From: Idiomarina abyssalis
Lineage (GTDB): Bacteria > Pseudomonadota > Gammaproteobacteria > Enterobacterales > Alteromonadaceae
NCBI RefSeq assembly: GCF_900116625.1
Contig: NZ_FPBE01000003.1
Span: 1-64,000 of the forward strand
Length of the DNA: 64,000 nt
Direction: 5' to 3'
Notes under the pieces: generated by a model
Seen by the model: only the letters and a program-made list of their open reading frames with translations
Database searches by the model: none
What the model was told of the DNA's origin: nothing
Program-made: the position numbers and the translations under genes
In this document: piece by piece, positions 48,493-58,276 of the stretch
Layout of the letters: every line of letters begins with the position of its first letter
Position numbering within the stretch: position 1 is the stretch's first letter

Positions 48493-48565
48493 ACAAATTT
48501 GCCTGTAGGCAACGGTTTCTATGCCATTTAACAAAAGTTCTACAACAATCAATACATTGGAATAA

Positions 48566-49441
48566 TTATTTGATGTGAGTCAGAATTCCATCCAGTTCGT
48601 CCAGGTTGGTATAACTGATAACCAGTTTTCCTTTTCCTTTACGACCGTGATTGATGGAAACTTTTGCACCCAGAGTCTCAGACAATTTCGTCTCTAAATG
48701 TTCAATGTTTGCGTCTGGTTCGGGCTTTTCAGTTTGTTTTGGTGGGTCGATAGTACGTCTGACCAGTTTTTCGGCGTCACGTACGGTCATATCTTTTGCA
48801 ACAATTTGCTGTGCTACATCGGCTTGTTGTTCACCTTCTAATGCCAGCAACAACTTGGCGTGGCCCAGCTCGATGTCGCCACGTTCAAGCAATACTTTCA
48901 CGCCGTCCTGTAAATTATTTAAACGCAGTAAATTCGTTACAGTAGTACGCGATTTACCCACAGCCTGAGCAACGTCCTGGTGGGTCATCTGAAACTCATC
49001 CAATAAGCGTTGCAACGCTGTCGCTTCTTCCATTGCATTGAGGTCTTCACGCTGGATGTTTTCAATTAATGCAATAGCAACGGCCGCTTCATCGGGCACG
49101 TCTTTAATTAGGCAGGGAACCAGCTCCAGTTTAGCAAGCTGAGCCGCGCGCCAACGACGCTCCCCGGCAATAATTTCGTATTCGTCTTTGCCAACAGGGC
49201 GAACCACAATAGGCTGAATAATACCCTGAGCTTTCACTGAAGCGGCTAAATCTTCCAAAGCTTCGGGTGACATGTCTTTACGAGGCTGATAACGACCGGG
49301 TTTTAACTGTTCAACCGGCAGTTTCTGTAATTCGCCTTTAACTTCTTCCGTCACCTGTTCAGATTGACGATCAGAGTTTTGCTGATTACTGGTCAGTAAG
49401 GCATCCAGACCACGACCTAAACCTCGTTTTTTTGCCGACAT
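48566..49441 (-). CDS. parB: Chromosome partitioning protein ParB
   Basis: This 291-residue CTP-binding DNA clamp loads at parS sites near the origin. It has the N-terminal KKRGLGRGLDALL basic segment that contacts ParA. The ParB/Srx CTPase domain has box II GERRWRAAQLA near residue 93. The helix-turn-helix is in TALQRLLDEFQMTHQDVAQAVGKSRTTVTN near 145-175, and a C-terminal dimerisation domain follows. Its start is 19 bp after parA. Its location about 3.5 kb from oriC is the usual one. I did not find a convincing 16-bp parS in the window. Confidence 0.97.
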   Translation of the reverse strand: MSAKKRGLGRGLDALLTSNQQNSDRQSEQVTEEVKGELQKLPVEQLKPGRYQPRKDMSPEALEDLAASVKAQGIIQPIVVRPVGKDEYEIIAGERRWRAAQLAKLELVPCLIKDVPDEAAVAIALIENIQREDLNAMEEATALQRLLDEFQMTHQDVAQAVGKSRTTVTNLLRLNNLQDGVKVLLERGDIELGHAKLLLALEGEQQADVAQQIVAKDMTVRDAEKLVRRTIDPPKQTEKPEPDANIEHLETKLSETLGAKVSINHGRKGKGKLVISYTNLDELDGILTHIK

Positions 49442-49460
49442 GATTCGCTAAATTCCCTTG

Positions 49461-50252
49461 TTATGATTCTTCTGCTACTTCGTTACGATTTTCAGAACGT
49501 CGGATAAGTTCACCCGCTAAGGACAAATAAGCCTTTGAACCCGTTGATGATTTATCGTAATACATAGCCGGTGCACCAAATGAAGGCGCTTCAGCTAAAC
49601 GCACGTTACGCGGAATGACTGTTCGGTAGACTTTGTCACCAAAGTGGTTTTTTAGTTGTTCTGAAACATCGTTAGCCAAACGGTTACGCGGATCGTACAT
49701 CGTCCGCAAAATACCTTCTATCTCTAGCCCGGGGTTAACCACATCGGCCAGCTGACGAATGGTTTCCATTAATGCTGTCAAACCTTCCAGTGCATAGTAC
49801 TCACACTGCATTGGCACCAGAATAGAGTCAGCCGCTGCCATGCCGTTAACCGTCAACATATTCAGCGATGGAGGGCAATCAATAAAAATGTAATCGTAGG
49901 TGTCCTGGACAGCTTTTAGCGCGTTACGCAAGCGTAATTCCCGCGCAAAAACTTCCATTAATTTAATTTCAGCGGCAGTTGCATCAGCATTTGCCGCGAT
50001 TAAATGATACTTACCGTTAGTGTCTGTTACCGCAACGTCTTTAACCGGCTTTTCTTCAATCAACAATTCATAAATGCTGTTTTCAACGTCGTACTTGTCA
50101 ACGCCGCTACCCATGGTTGCATTACCTTGAGGATCTAAATCGATCAACAACACTTTACGACGGGTAGCAGCCATCGATGCAGCCAGGTTAACTGCTGTGG
50201 TTGTTTTTCCAACTCCGCCTTTTTGATTCGCAATAGCAATGGTTGTAGCCAC
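49461..50252 (-). CDS. parA: Chromosome partitioning ATPase ParA (Soj)
   Basis: This 263-residue Walker-type ATPase has the deviant P-loop KGGVGKTTTAVNLAA at residues 10-25, Walker A' DLDPQGNATMG near 39, and Walker B FIDCPPSLNML near 118. It forms a nonspecific DNA-bound gradient that pulls ParB-parS complexes. It is placed between rsmG and parB in the standard mnmG-rsmG-parA-parB order. Confidence 0.97.
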   Translation of the reverse strand: MATTIAIANQKGGVGKTTTAVNLAASMAATRRKVLLIDLDPQGNATMGSGVDKYDVENSIYELLIEEKPVKDVAVTDTNGKYHLIAANADATAAEIKLMEVFARELRLRNALKAVQDTYDYIFIDCPPSLNMLTVNGMAAADSILVPMQCEYYALEGLTALMETIRQLADVVNPGLEIEGILRTMYDPRNRLANDVSEQLKNHFGDKVYRTVIPRNVRLAEAPSFGAPAMYYDKSSTGSKAYLSLAGELIRRSENRNEVAEES

Positions 50253-50300
50253 GGGTTTTATAACCTCTTGTTGTTGTCGGATAATCGACTGTCGGTTGTT

Positions 50301-50921
50301 TTATGACCGTTTGCTTATAATGACGATATGTCGGCTCGCGTCAATGCCGGGAACGTTAATTTGCTCAATACTTTCAGTTTTATAGTTCGCTGGCAGTTCG
50401 TCCAGTTCTTCTTGTGGGTATAAACCTTTAAGAGCGTAAAACCGACCTTTATCTGAAGGTAAATGCTCACACCAGGAAAGCATATCATTAAGCGAGGCAA
50501 AGGCTCTACTGATTACACCATCAAACTTTTTTTCGTTCTGATAATCTTCAACCCGAGCCTGTACCGGCGTCACATTGGTTAATTTTAACTCGTGACAAAC
50601 CTGCCGAATAAAACGAATACGCTTACCTAAACTATCGAGCAAAACAAATTCTTTATCAGGTTCTGCTATGGCTAAAGGTAACCCAGGTAAACCCGGGCCT
50701 GTTCCAACGTCAATAAAACGTTGTCCCTGTAAATACTGACGAACCGCCAGACTGTCCATAATATGTCTTGTGAGCATATCCTTTGGATTTCTTACGCTGG
50801 TCAGATTATAGGCTTTGTTCCACTTGTCCAATAAACCCACTAACGCCAGTTGCTGCTCAATTTGTGACTCTGACAAGGTTATTTGCGCTTGCTTCAATAA
50901 TTCCTTTAACTGCTCTTTCAC
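50301..50921 (-). CDS. rsmG: 16S rRNA m7G527 methyltransferase RsmG (GidB)
   Basis: This 206-residue SAM-dependent methyltransferase modifies G527 of 16S rRNA. The SAM-binding motif [17 protein letters not shown] is near residue 69, followed by [12 protein letters not shown]. The N-terminal YNLTSVRNP segment and the RAFASLNDM motif are typical. It is 9 bp downstream of mnmG. Length matches E. coli (207). Confidence 0.97.
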   Translation of the reverse strand: MKEQLKELLKQAQITLSESQIEQQLALVGLLDKWNKAYNLTSVRNPKDMLTRHIMDSLAVRQYLQGQRFIDVGTGPGLPGLPLAIAEPDKEFVLLDSLGKRIRFIRQVCHELKLTNVTPVQARVEDYQNEKKFDGVISRAFASLNDMLSWCEHLPSDKGRFYALKGLYPQEELDELPANYKTESIEQINVPGIDASRHIVIISKRS

Positions 50922-50930
50922 ATATATTCC

Positions 50931-52826
50931 TTAAGCACTTTTACGCAATAAACCCTGTTTTTTCAGGTGCACCAGAAGCATAGAAATGGCCGCAGGTGTT
51001 ATACCAGAAATACGGGCCGCTTTGCCTACTGTTTCTGGCTGGTGGTCATTTAGCTTAGCAATAACCTCATTCGATAAGCCTTTAATCTTAGCGTAATCGA
51101 AAGGTGAAGGAAGCAAAGTATTTTCATGACGCTGCTGTTTCGCAATTTCATCGTGCTGACGCGAAATATAACCTGCATATTTAATCTGAATTTCAACTTG
51201 TTCAGCGGCTAATGGATCTTCTAATCCCGGCGCAAAAAAATCCGTCTTGGCAAGATCCTGATAATGGATCTCCGGGCGTCTCAATAACTCTTCGCCACTG
51301 ACTTCTTTGGTTACAGGGCTTTTTACCAACGCATTAATTTGCTCCACAGAAGCGTGGTCTTTATGCACCCAGGTGGTTTTTAACCGTTGTTTTTCCTGCT
51401 CAACAGCTTCCATTTTCTTATTAAATGCAGCCCAGCGTTCATCATCGACTAAACCAAGATTACGACCAATTTCGGTTAAGCGAATATCGGCGTTATCTTC
51501 ACGCAGAAGCAAACGATACTCCGCACGCGAAGTGAACATACGGTACGGTTCCTGAGTACCCAAAGTTGACAGATCATCGATCAACACGCCCATGTAGGCT
51601 TGATCACGTCGTGGTGACCAGGAATCTTTATCCTGTGCCTGCAATGCGGCATTTAAGCCAGCAACAAGGCCTTGTGCTCCGGCTTCTTCATAGCCGGTTG
51701 TGCCGTTAATTTGGCCGGCAAAGAACAAGCCGTTAATGACTTTGGTTTCCAGCGATTGTTTAAGATCTCTGGGATCAAAATAATCGTACTCTATGGCGTA
51801 GCCCGGACGCGTAATATGAGCGTTCTCGAAGCCTTTAATTGACTGAACCAGACGCTGCTGAACATCAAACGGCAGACTGGTTGAAATACCATTAGGGTAA
51901 ACTTCAAAGGTATCTAAACCTTCAGGTTCTACGAATATTTGATGTGAACCTTTTTCAGCAAAACGAACAATTTTATCTTCGATAGAAGGGCAATAACGTG
52001 GCCCGACACCCTCAATCACACCTGAATACATGGGCGAACGATCAAGCCCTGAACGAATAATTTCGTGAGTGTTTTCATTGGTGTGCGTAATGTAACAGGG
52101 GATTTGCTGTGGATGATCAGCACGCGAACCCATATAGGAAAATACCGGAGTTGGGTTATCGCCTGGTTGTTCCTGCATGACTGAAAAATCGACGCTTTGG
52201 CTGGCTATACGCGGTGGTGTGCCGGTTTTTAACCGCTCTACTCGTAACGGCAATGAACGTAAGCGTTTAGCTAAAGCATTTGCAGGAGGATCGCCTGCGC
52301 GGCCGCCTTGATAGTTATCCAGACCAATATGAATTTGTCCGCCAAGGAAGGTCCCTACCGTTAAAACAACGGTTTTAGCGGTAAATTTAAGACCCATTTG
52401 GGTAACAACGCCGGTAACGCGATCGTTTTCAACAATAAGATCATCACAACCTTGTTGGAATATCGACAAATTAGGCTGTGTTTCTAATGCGTAGCGGATC
52501 GCTTGTTTATACAGTTGGCGATCGGCCTGAGCTCTTGTCGCTCTTACTGCAGGACCTTTTGAAGAATTCAGTGTTCTGAACTGAATTCCGGCTTTATCTG
52601 CAGCTTTTGCCATGAAGCCACCAAGGGCATCAATTTCCTTAACTAAATGACCTTTTCCTATTCCACCAATGGCTGGGTTACAGGACATTTGCCCTAAAGT
52701 ATCAATATTATGCGTAAGCAATAGGGTTTTAACACCTAAACGAGCGGCGGCTAAAGCTGCTTCTGTTCCGGCGTGTCCTCCACCGACAACAATAACATCA
52801 AAGTGTTGTTGGCTCTGTTCTGACAT
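50931..52826 (-). CDS. mnmG: tRNA uridine-5-carboxymethylaminomethyl modification enzyme MnmG (GidA)
   Basis: This 631-residue FAD enzyme works with MnmE to install the cmnm5U34 modification on tRNAs. The FAD-binding fold starts [21 protein letters not shown] near residue 9. [13 protein letters not shown] and GEEL-type C-terminal segments are conserved. Length matches E. coli (629). It reads away from oriC on its left side, the canonical gidA-oriC-mioC placement. Its partner mnmE is 4 kb away on the same strand. Confidence 0.98.
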   Translation of the reverse strand: MSEQSQQHFDVIVVGGGHAGTEAALAAARLGVKTLLLTHNIDTLGQMSCNPAIGGIGKGHLVKEIDALGGFMAKAADKAGIQFRTLNSSKGPAVRATRAQADRQLYKQAIRYALETQPNLSIFQQGCDDLIVENDRVTGVVTQMGLKFTAKTVVLTVGTFLGGQIHIGLDNYQGGRAGDPPANALAKRLRSLPLRVERLKTGTPPRIASQSVDFSVMQEQPGDNPTPVFSYMGSRADHPQQIPCYITHTNENTHEIIRSGLDRSPMYSGVIEGVGPRYCPSIEDKIVRFAEKGSHQIFVEPEGLDTFEVYPNGISTSLPFDVQQRLVQSIKGFENAHITRPGYAIEYDYFDPRDLKQSLETKVINGLFFAGQINGTTGYEEAGAQGLVAGLNAALQAQDKDSWSPRRDQAYMGVLIDDLSTLGTQEPYRMFTSRAEYRLLLREDNADIRLTEIGRNLGLVDDERWAAFNKKMEAVEQEKQRLKTTWVHKDHASVEQINALVKSPVTKEVSGEELLRRPEIHYQDLAKTDFFAPGLEDPLAAEQVEIQIKYAGYISRQHDEIAKQQRHENTLLPSPFDYAKIKGLSNEVIAKLNDHQPETVGKAARISGITPAAISMLLVHLKKQGLLRKSA

Positions 52827-53219
52827 TCAATGTGACCTTTCGTTGAAGAATAGGAAAATAGCCGGTTATTTTAACGCGATTTTGTATAAATCTAAATGGT
52901 TAAATTTCGTTCAGTGTTATTAAAGATCTTAAAGAAGATCAGTAAAGGATCTTATTTAGATCTTTTATTGTTATTACTACTAGTCAGCGGTTTTCTGTGA
53001 ATAGATCGCTACAGCCCTTTTTTTATATAGCTCATATTAAGATCACTCTCTGTAGATAACCGGGGTTGAACTGGGATCATAGATCGTGGATAAGTGGGGT
53101 AGTTATACACAGATCAGTTTATCCCCAGTGTTATACCCACTCCATTGACAGTGCTTAAGTGATCTTATGCCAGCTTTAATCACAGGCTAAAATAGCTGTG
53201 TATAAGCATGTGGGTATGA
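52827..53219. other. oriC: Chromosomal replication origin oriC
   Basis: This 393-bp gap between mnmG and mioC has all parts of an enterobacterial-type origin. DnaA-box-like 9-mers are TTATACACA (53103-53111), TTATCCCCA (53119-53127), TTATACCCA (53131-53139), and on the minus strand TTATACACA (53197-53205), TTATCTACA (53051-53059), TTATCCACG (53085-53093) and CTATTCACA (52996-53004). Two are exact and the rest have one mismatch. Eleven GATC Dam/SeqA sites lie between 52925 and 53221. An AT-rich unwinding region with GATCTT 13-mers (52925-52975) is on the mnmG side, as in E. coli. Confidence 0.95.
52925..52980. repeat. DNA unwinding element with GATC-led 13-mers
   Basis: Four GATC-initiated repeats begin at 52925, 52937 (opposite sense), 52948 (GATCTTATTTAGA) and 52959 (GATCTTTTATTGT). 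They fit the E. coli 13-mer pattern GATCTNTTNTTTT and are followed by TTATTACTACTAG. They lie next to the DnaA boxes, where DnaA-dependent melting starts. Confidence 0.85.
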
Positions 53220-53669
53220 TCACAGAGCCTTTACAGAATCAGTGATCGCGGGCAACCAGGTTAATGTTTTTTCTTCCGGATCGTCTTCCAGCATGTCTAT
53301 TTCTAAACGATCAGCCAGTTTAATGGCACCGAGTTCCTGCAAACGGCTATCGCAATGACGACCCGCCTCGCAGAAGGTGTCGTAGCAGGACTCACCAATA
53401 GCGACAACTGCGTAGTTTAGTCCTGTTAAATCAGGGCTTTGGGGATCATTTATTTCATCATAGAAATCCAGCATAGAGTCGGCATAGTCGCCGGCGCCGT
53501 GACTGGCTAGAAAAACTAACCAGGGTTGATCGGTCGGGAGTTTTTCAAATTCTGGCTCGTAGTGAAGCTCGGTTTCGATACCTTGTTCGTTGAGTTTTTC
53601 GCTGACAGTATCGGCTAAAAACTCGGTATTACCGGAGGTTGTACCCACTAAAAGATGTAAAACGGTCAT
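53220..53669 (-). CDS. mioC: Flavodoxin-like protein MioC
   Basis: This 149-residue flavodoxin has FMN-binding loop VGTTSGNTEFLAD at residues 8-20 and a second loop ASHGAGDYADSM near residue 54. The gene borders oriC on the right and reads into it, so mioC transcription could influence initiation as in E. coli. E. coli MioC (147 residues) has been connected with biotin synthase electron supply. Length and place match. Confidence 0.95.
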   Translation of the reverse strand: MTVLHLLVGTTSGNTEFLADTVSEKLNEQGIETELHYEPEFEKLPTDQPWLVFLASHGAGDYADSMLDFYDEINDPQSPDLTGLNYAVVAIGESCYDTFCEAGRHCDSRLQELGAIKLADRLEIDMLEDDPEEKTLTWLPAITDSVKAL

Positions 53670-53727
53670 AAACTTTTTTGCTCATTTGCTACTATTAGAA
53701 AAACACGAATCATACAGGAGAACCCAA

Positions 53728-54222
53728 ATGGTAAAAGGTCTTATAAAGGTATTAGTGGCTTTAAGTGCCGTAATAGTTTCATTCAATGTTTCAGCTGGTA
53801 TAGAGTCGCCTAAACAAGTGTCTGAAAACCTTTGGGTTATGGGCACGCCTTCAGATGAACAGTTAGCGGAATTTGCGGATAACGGCGGTGATGTTGTTAT
53901 TAATTTGCTTTCACAAAAAGAAATGACCGAAAGCGAGGAAGCTGCTGTTGTGACCCGTAATGGTATGGCTTATTACCATGTACCGGTTAATGGCGCAGAC
54001 GGTGTTACCTTTGAGAACGCACGTATGGTTGATCGTATTCTATTAGAAAATAGCGATAAAACCGTTCTGGTGCATTGCGCTTCGAGTAACCGCGTAGGCG
54101 CACTGATGGCTTTGCGCGCGGGCTGGTTAGACGGAATGCCGGTGGAAAAAGCGTTAGAAGTTGGTCGTGAACATGGCATGACGTCGCTGGAAGAGAAAGT
54201 GAAGACGATGCTTTCTGAGTGA
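53728..54222 (+). CDS. Exported tyrosine-phosphatase-like protein (DUF442/beta-lactamase hydrolase-like)
   Basis: This 164-residue protein has a signal peptide (1-22, ending VSA) and a dual-specificity phosphatase-like fold with the P-loop VHCASSNRVGAL (CX5R) near residue 117. The ATG at 53728 with AGGAG (53716-53720) is chosen over an open frame extending into mioC. Proteins of this type are periplasmic in marine gammaproteobacteria and of undetermined substrate. It is divergent from mioC and shares a bidirectional terminator with gloA. It is one of four genes inserted here that are not in the E. coli origin region. Confidence 0.85.
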   Translation: MVKGLIKVLVALSAVIVSFNVSAGIESPKQVSENLWVMGTPSDEQLAEFADNGGDVVINLLSQKEMTESEEAAVVTRNGMAYYHVPVNGADGVTFENARMVDRILLENSDKTVLVHCASSNRVGALMALRAGWLDGMPVEKALEVGREHGMTSLEEKVKTMLSE

Positions 54223-54227
54223 CGAGT

Positions 54228-54262
54228 CAAAAAAGGCCAGCTCTTATGAACTGGCCTTTTCC
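54228..54262. terminator. Bidirectional terminator between phosphatase-like gene and gloA
   Basis: AAAAGGCCAG (54231-54240) pairs with CTGGCCTTTT (54251-54260), a perfect 10-bp stem with T-runs on both strands. Confidence 0.93.
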
Positions 54263-54263
54263 T

Positions 54264-54818
54264 TTATTTTAAATGCTCTTTTAATAGCCCTGGCTGACGT
54301 TCTGGTGTAAATATCTCAATCCAATAGCCGTCCGGGTCTTTAATAAAGGCAATGCCTTTCATTTTTCCGTCGTCAGGTCGTTTCTGAAATTCTACGCCCA
54401 TTTTCTCGAAGCGCTCACAGGCGGCATCAATATCGGGCACAGCGAATCCAATGTGACCAAAGCCTTTCGGTTGTTCATTGCCACTGTGGTAGGACACTGA
54501 ATCGTCGTTTTCGTCCCCCCAGTTGTGCGTGAGCTCCAACATAGCCGGACGACCAAAGGTTTGTTCAATACGTTTATCGTGGTCGGTTGACCAGTCTTTA
54601 CGTTGCTCCGGTGAAATAGCAGCCATGAAATAAAGCGTGAATTCCATTTCAGGAAAGTCCAGGCGCTTTACCAGAGTCATTCCCAACACCTCACTGTAGA
54701 ACTTTAAGGTGCGTTCCGGATCTTTTATGCGGAACATGGTCTGGTTAAAAACAAAGTTGTGTGTTGCCGGGTCATGTTGTTCCGATAACCCCTTGGCTTC
54801 ATCAAAATGTCTGCTCAT
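54264..54818 (-). CDS. gloA: Lactoylglutathione lyase (glyoxalase I)
   Basis: This 184-residue metalloenzyme detoxifies methylglyoxal with glutathione. Metal ligands lie in [10 protein letters not shown] (Gln), ELTHNWG and [10 protein letters not shown] (His) and the C-terminal DGYWIEIF (Glu). The protein is longer than E. coli GloA (135) with an N-terminal extension and an internal insertion, the Zn2+-type eukaryote-like form also seen in Pseudomonas. It is convergent with the phosphatase-like gene and divergent from the GIY-YIG gene. Confidence 0.93.
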   Translation of the reverse strand: MSRHFDEAKGLSEQHDPATHNFVFNQTMFRIKDPERTLKFYSEVLGMTLVKRLDFPEMEFTLYFMAAISPEQRKDWSTDHDKRIEQTFGRPAMLELTHNWGDENDDSVSYHSGNEQPKGFGHIGFAVPDIDAACERFEKMGVEFQKRPDDGKMKGIAFIKDPDGYWIEIFTPERQPGLLKEHLK

Positions 54819-54893
54819 AATGGCTTCCTTAGTCGGTTCAGTAATTAACTGCTGTTACACTGTTTATTGGGTTTATTACGAGAGAGTTCAAGC

Positions 54894-55139
54894 GTGGCCT
54901 GGTCGGTTTATTTAGTGAAGTGTGCTGATAATACGTTTTATACCGGTGTGACAACTGACGTTGAGCGCCGCGTTAATGAGCACAATGTGGATGATAAAAA
55001 AGGGGCTAAATACACACGCGCGCGTCGCCCGGTTGAGCTTGTCTGGAGTGAGGTACACCCTAACAGATCAAAAGCGTGCCAACGGGAATATGAAATAAAA
55101 CGTTGGTCTCGCAATAGAAAAGCTGAACTAACCGGTTGA
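54894..55139 (+). CDS. GIY-YIG nuclease-domain protein (YhbQ-like)
   Basis: This 81-residue single-domain GIY-YIG protein opens WSVYLVKCADNTFYTGVTTD, containing the VYL...YTG core. It has the catalytic arginine in VERRVNEH and the glutamate in CQREYEIKRW, all at expected spacing. A TTG at 54867 opens the frame earlier, but the GTG at 54894 with GAGAG upstream gives the family length. E. coli YhbQ is about 100 residues. It overlaps by 12 bp the 3' end of the convergent FUSC gene. Natural substrate is unknown. Confidence 0.88.
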   Translation: MAWSVYLVKCADNTFYTGVTTDVERRVNEHNVDDKKGAKYTRARRPVELVWSEVHPNRSKACQREYEIKRWSRNRKAELTG

Positions 55140-56807
55140 GTTGAGTCTTTTTTGTCCGGTTAAAAGGTGTTCAATTATGGAGTCCTTTTCTTTTAAGCCG
55201 AGCTTATCACTAATTTGGGTTAGCTTTATGACTCGATGGTAAAAGCGTGCTTTGCGCCTTTTGTATTGGCTTTCGGTGAGTTTCTCGGTGTCCAGCTGGT
55301 CAATTTCTTCTGTCAGTGTTTGCAATAAAGTTTGGTAACGAGCCTTTAAGCTTGTCGGATAAATTAGGCGATAAGCAACTAAAGCAAGCAATGGTGCGGC
55401 GACCACGGCCAAAGCAATGGTAATAGAGTGACCAAGATGGAACGAATAAGATACTGAAGGCTGCATTAATAGTAAGAAGACCAGATTAAAATCCATACTG
55501 CCATTGGCGGTCTTCTGGTGTGACATTGGGAACCCAGCCAGCAAAATAACGGGCATTAACGCCACTAACATCCAAAAAATGGCATCCTGATATTGCCAGA
55601 CAGCCGCCTGTATTAGTATGGCAGTTAAAGCTCCTGCACACTGCCCAAAAAACACATACTTCATCGTCAGAGCAGGATTATCAGCGGTTGAAAATAAAGT
55701 CAGCATAACCGAGGCGCCTAACATTAAATAAGCCAACTGAAACCATTCGGTATACCACCAGGCTGCGCCAATTAGACTCATTATAACCAAGGTTCTTATA
55801 GCTGCCTGACGAGCGCCTCTCCAGTCGCGGTGTAAAATAGTTTTGGTCAGCAGGGTTGAGCTGGCCGTTTTGCCTGAATCGCGAAAAGATAAACGGTCGT
55901 TGGTGGCTTCAACAAATTCACTGAACCGTCTTTTTAACGCATCGTTTTTAATCAGTTTCAGGGCTTTTCTGAGAGGTTCAATAATTTCGGAGCGTTTGGC
56001 GGAAGCATTTAGTTTGTTGGAAGATTCAAGTAAGTGACCACTTACTTCTTTGTTACTCTCTGGTTCCTGAATGTTGAGTTCGGTGAAAAAGCCAAGCTGA
56101 CTGTTAATGACTAAACGTAAGGTTTTGGCTGACTCATGAGCGCTGACAGAACCGGTACCATGATCGAGTAATTGAGCTTCTATGGCCGCTAACTGCGACA
56201 GCTTTTCAGACAGGTTAAGTGAAACCTTATCCGGTTCAGCAAAATAATGACTGATATCCTGTAAATTAGCGGCTGTAAGTCGGCGAAGTTGGTTAATTAA
56301 AGTTTGTTCCGCGCGTTTATAAGTAAAAGCCCAACCAATAACTAACGAGGTCATAATACCGACAAATACTGTAAGCAAACGGTCGATACCCAGTGGCATC
56401 AAAGCATCTGGGCTTTGTGTCAGAAGAACGACCATTGAGGCAGAGTACCCGGCCAAAATTGTGCCGTAGGAAATAAGACCGTGCAGTAAATTGCCGGTGT
56501 AAACACAGAGGGTTACCCAGAGTGATAAACCGACTACCAGCCAGATGATCTCGCCGCCGGCAGAAACAACCAGTATCATTCCAAACATGGTGCCCAGCAA
56601 AGTGCCTAAAGCACGATAGGCGGCTTTTTCTACGAGAAGACCACGGGTTGGTTGCGAAACGGCCCAGACGGTCATAGCAGCCCATTGAGGGTGTTCTAAT
56701 CCGAGCGCCCAGGCAATAGCAAGTGACAAGCAGGCAGCAATGCCGGTTCTGAACCCAAACCGGAGCCGGACGTAGTCAAACCCCCATTGCGCTAACTTGT
56801 CTTTCAC
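55128..56807 (-). CDS. FUSC-family inner-membrane transporter
   Basis: This 559-residue protein shows the duplicated topology of the FUSC/YccS/AaeB family. A membrane block at about 20-165 has GLEHPQWAAMTVWAVSQPTRG and the RALGTLLGTMFGM segment. A soluble helical block (170-345) follows, then a second membrane block (345-490), and a charged tail. The start is GTG with AAGGAG upstream. Family members are linked to export of aromatic acids or fusaric acid. It is between gloA-type genes and mnmE and could be read from its own promoter. Substrate unknown. Confidence 0.85.
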   Translation of the reverse strand: MKDKLAQWGFDYVRLRFGFRTGIAACLSLAIAWALGLEHPQWAAMTVWAVSQPTRGLLVEKAAYRALGTLLGTMFGMILVVSAGGEIIWLVVGLSLWVTLCVYTGNLLHGLISYGTILAGYSASMVVLLTQSPDALMPLGIDRLLTVFVGIMTSLVIGWAFTYKRAEQTLINQLRRLTAANLQDISHYFAEPDKVSLNLSEKLSQLAAIEAQLLDHGTGSVSAHESAKTLRLVINSQLGFFTELNIQEPESNKEVSGHLLESSNKLNASAKRSEIIEPLRKALKLIKNDALKRRFSEFVEATNDRLSFRDSGKTASSTLLTKTILHRDWRGARQAAIRTLVIMSLIGAAWWYTEWFQLAYLMLGASVMLTLFSTADNPALTMKYVFFGQCAGALTAILIQAAVWQYQDAIFWMLVALMPVILLAGFPMSHQKTANGSMDFNLVFLLLMQPSVSYSFHLGHSITIALAVVAAPLLALVAYRLIYPTSLKARYQTLLQTLTEEIDQLDTEKLTESQYKRRKARFYHRVIKLTQISDKLGLKEKDSIIEHLLTGQKRLNSTG

Positions 56808-56843
56808 TGTTGCTCCTTAGCTTTTGGTGACTAAGAAATCGCG

Positions 56844-58220
56844 TTATTTGCCGATACAGAACGAACCGAAAATCTGGCCGAGAAGATCGTCAGAAGTGAA
56901 CTCACCAGTAATTTCATTGAGGTGCTGTTGGGTCAGACGTAGCTCTTCAGCTAGTATTTCGCCGGCCATGTTGGCTTCGAGTTGCTCCTGACCCTGCAGT
57001 AAATGGGTTTTTGCTTTAGCCAGAGCCTCTAAGTGCCTGCGTCTGGCCATAAAGCTTCCTTCTGCAGTTGTGTTGTACCCAACACAATGCTTTAAGTGCT
57101 CGCGCAGTAATTCAATGCCGTGGCCAGTTTTGGCGGATAAATGAATAACCGGAATGCCGTTGTGTTCATCAATGCCGGTAGGCTCTTCCGATAAGTCGAC
57201 TTTATTGCGGATAACGGTGTAGGGCATGTCTTCAGGTAACTGAGCGAAAAATTCCGGCCATATGTCATCAGGATGAATGGCAGAAGTCTCCTGACTGTCG
57301 ACCATAAATAAAACGCGATCTGCCTGACGAATTTCATCCCAGGCGCGTTCAATACCTATTTTCTCAACGTGGTCCGGGCTTTCGCGTAAACCGGCGGTAT
57401 CAATAATATGCAGCGGCATGCCGTCTATTTGAATGTGTTCTCGCAGAACATCACGGGTGGTTCCGGCTATTTCGGTAACAATGGCGGACTCGCGACCTGC
57501 CAGAGCATTAAGCAAGCTGGACTTACCCGCATTAGGACGTCCGGCAATTACAATGCGCATACCTTCACGCATAAGCGTTCCTTGCCGGGCCTCCTGTTCT
57601 ATATGGAACAGGTGGTCAATAATTTCAGCTAAATCGCCGGAGACTTTACCATCGGAAAGAAAGTCGATTTCTTCATCCGGAAAGTCGATGGCTGCCTCAA
57701 CGTACATGCGTAGATGAATAACGGCATCCACCAACTGGTCAATTTTATGAGAGAACTCACCTTTTAAGCTTTGTAATGCGGCTTTAGCGGCTTGCTCCGA
57801 ATTGGTATCAATTAAGTCGGCAATAGCTTCTGCCTGGGTGAGGTCAAGCTTGTCGTTCAAAAACGCTCGTTCACTAAATTCACCAGGTCGTGCAGGACGA
57901 ATACCGGGAATTTCCAGAATGGCCTTAATGATCATGTCGATAAGAACGGGTCCGCCGTGACCTTGCAGTTCTAAGACATCTTCGCCGGTAAAGGAGTTAG
58001 GACCAGGGAAAAAAAGCGCAATGCCTTCGTCCAGCAGTTGTTTCTGTAAATCGTAAAAAGGCAAGTATTCGGCTTTACGAGCTTTGGGGCAATGGCCTAA
58101 CAGTTTTTCAGCAACATCTTTACAGGCTTTGCCACTAACGCGAACAATACCAACACCACCGCGTCCGGGTGGCGTGGCCTGAGCAACAATGGTGTCGTCA
58201 AAGTCTGTTTCAGTTGTCAT
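56844..58220 (-). CDS. mnmE: tRNA modification GTPase MnmE (TrmE)
   Basis: This 458-residue GTPase is the partner of MnmG in U34 modification. The N-terminal formyl-THF-binding domain starts [20 protein letters not shown]. The GTPase domain has the P-loop [14 protein letters not shown] near residue 227, DTAGLRES and NKVDLS. The C-terminal motif CIGK with catalytic cysteine is present. Length is near E. coli (454). It follows yidC on the same strand, as in most gammaproteobacteria. Confidence 0.98.
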   Translation of the reverse strand: MTTETDFDDTIVAQATPPGRGGVGIVRVSGKACKDVAEKLLGHCPKARKAEYLPFYDLQKQLLDEGIALFFPGPNSFTGEDVLELQGHGGPVLIDMIIKAILEIPGIRPARPGEFSERAFLNDKLDLTQAEAIADLIDTNSEQAAKAALQSLKGEFSHKIDQLVDAVIHLRMYVEAAIDFPDEEIDFLSDGKVSGDLAEIIDHLFHIEQEARQGTLMREGMRIVIAGRPNAGKSSLLNALAGRESAIVTEIAGTTRDVLREHIQIDGMPLHIIDTAGLRESPDHVEKIGIERAWDEIRQADRVLFMVDSQETSAIHPDDIWPEFFAQLPEDMPYTVIRNKVDLSEEPTGIDEHNGIPVIHLSAKTGHGIELLREHLKHCVGYNTTAEGSFMARRRHLEALAKAKTHLLQGQEQLEANMAGEILAEELRLTQQHLNEITGEFTSDDLLGQIFGSFCIGK

Positions 58221-58239
58221 TTTTCACTGCTCCCAAAAG

Positions 58240-58264
58240 GACTAAAGCCCGGCATAAGCCGGGC
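58240..58264 (-). terminator. Hairpin between yidC and mnmE, possible partial terminator
   Basis: GCCCGGC-N4-GCCGGGC (58247-58264) begins 12 bp after the yidC stop, followed on the minus strand by TTTAGTCCTTTT. The interrupted T-tract suggests incomplete termination ahead of mnmE. Confidence 0.62.
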
Positions 58265-58276
58265 CTTAATGCTGGA

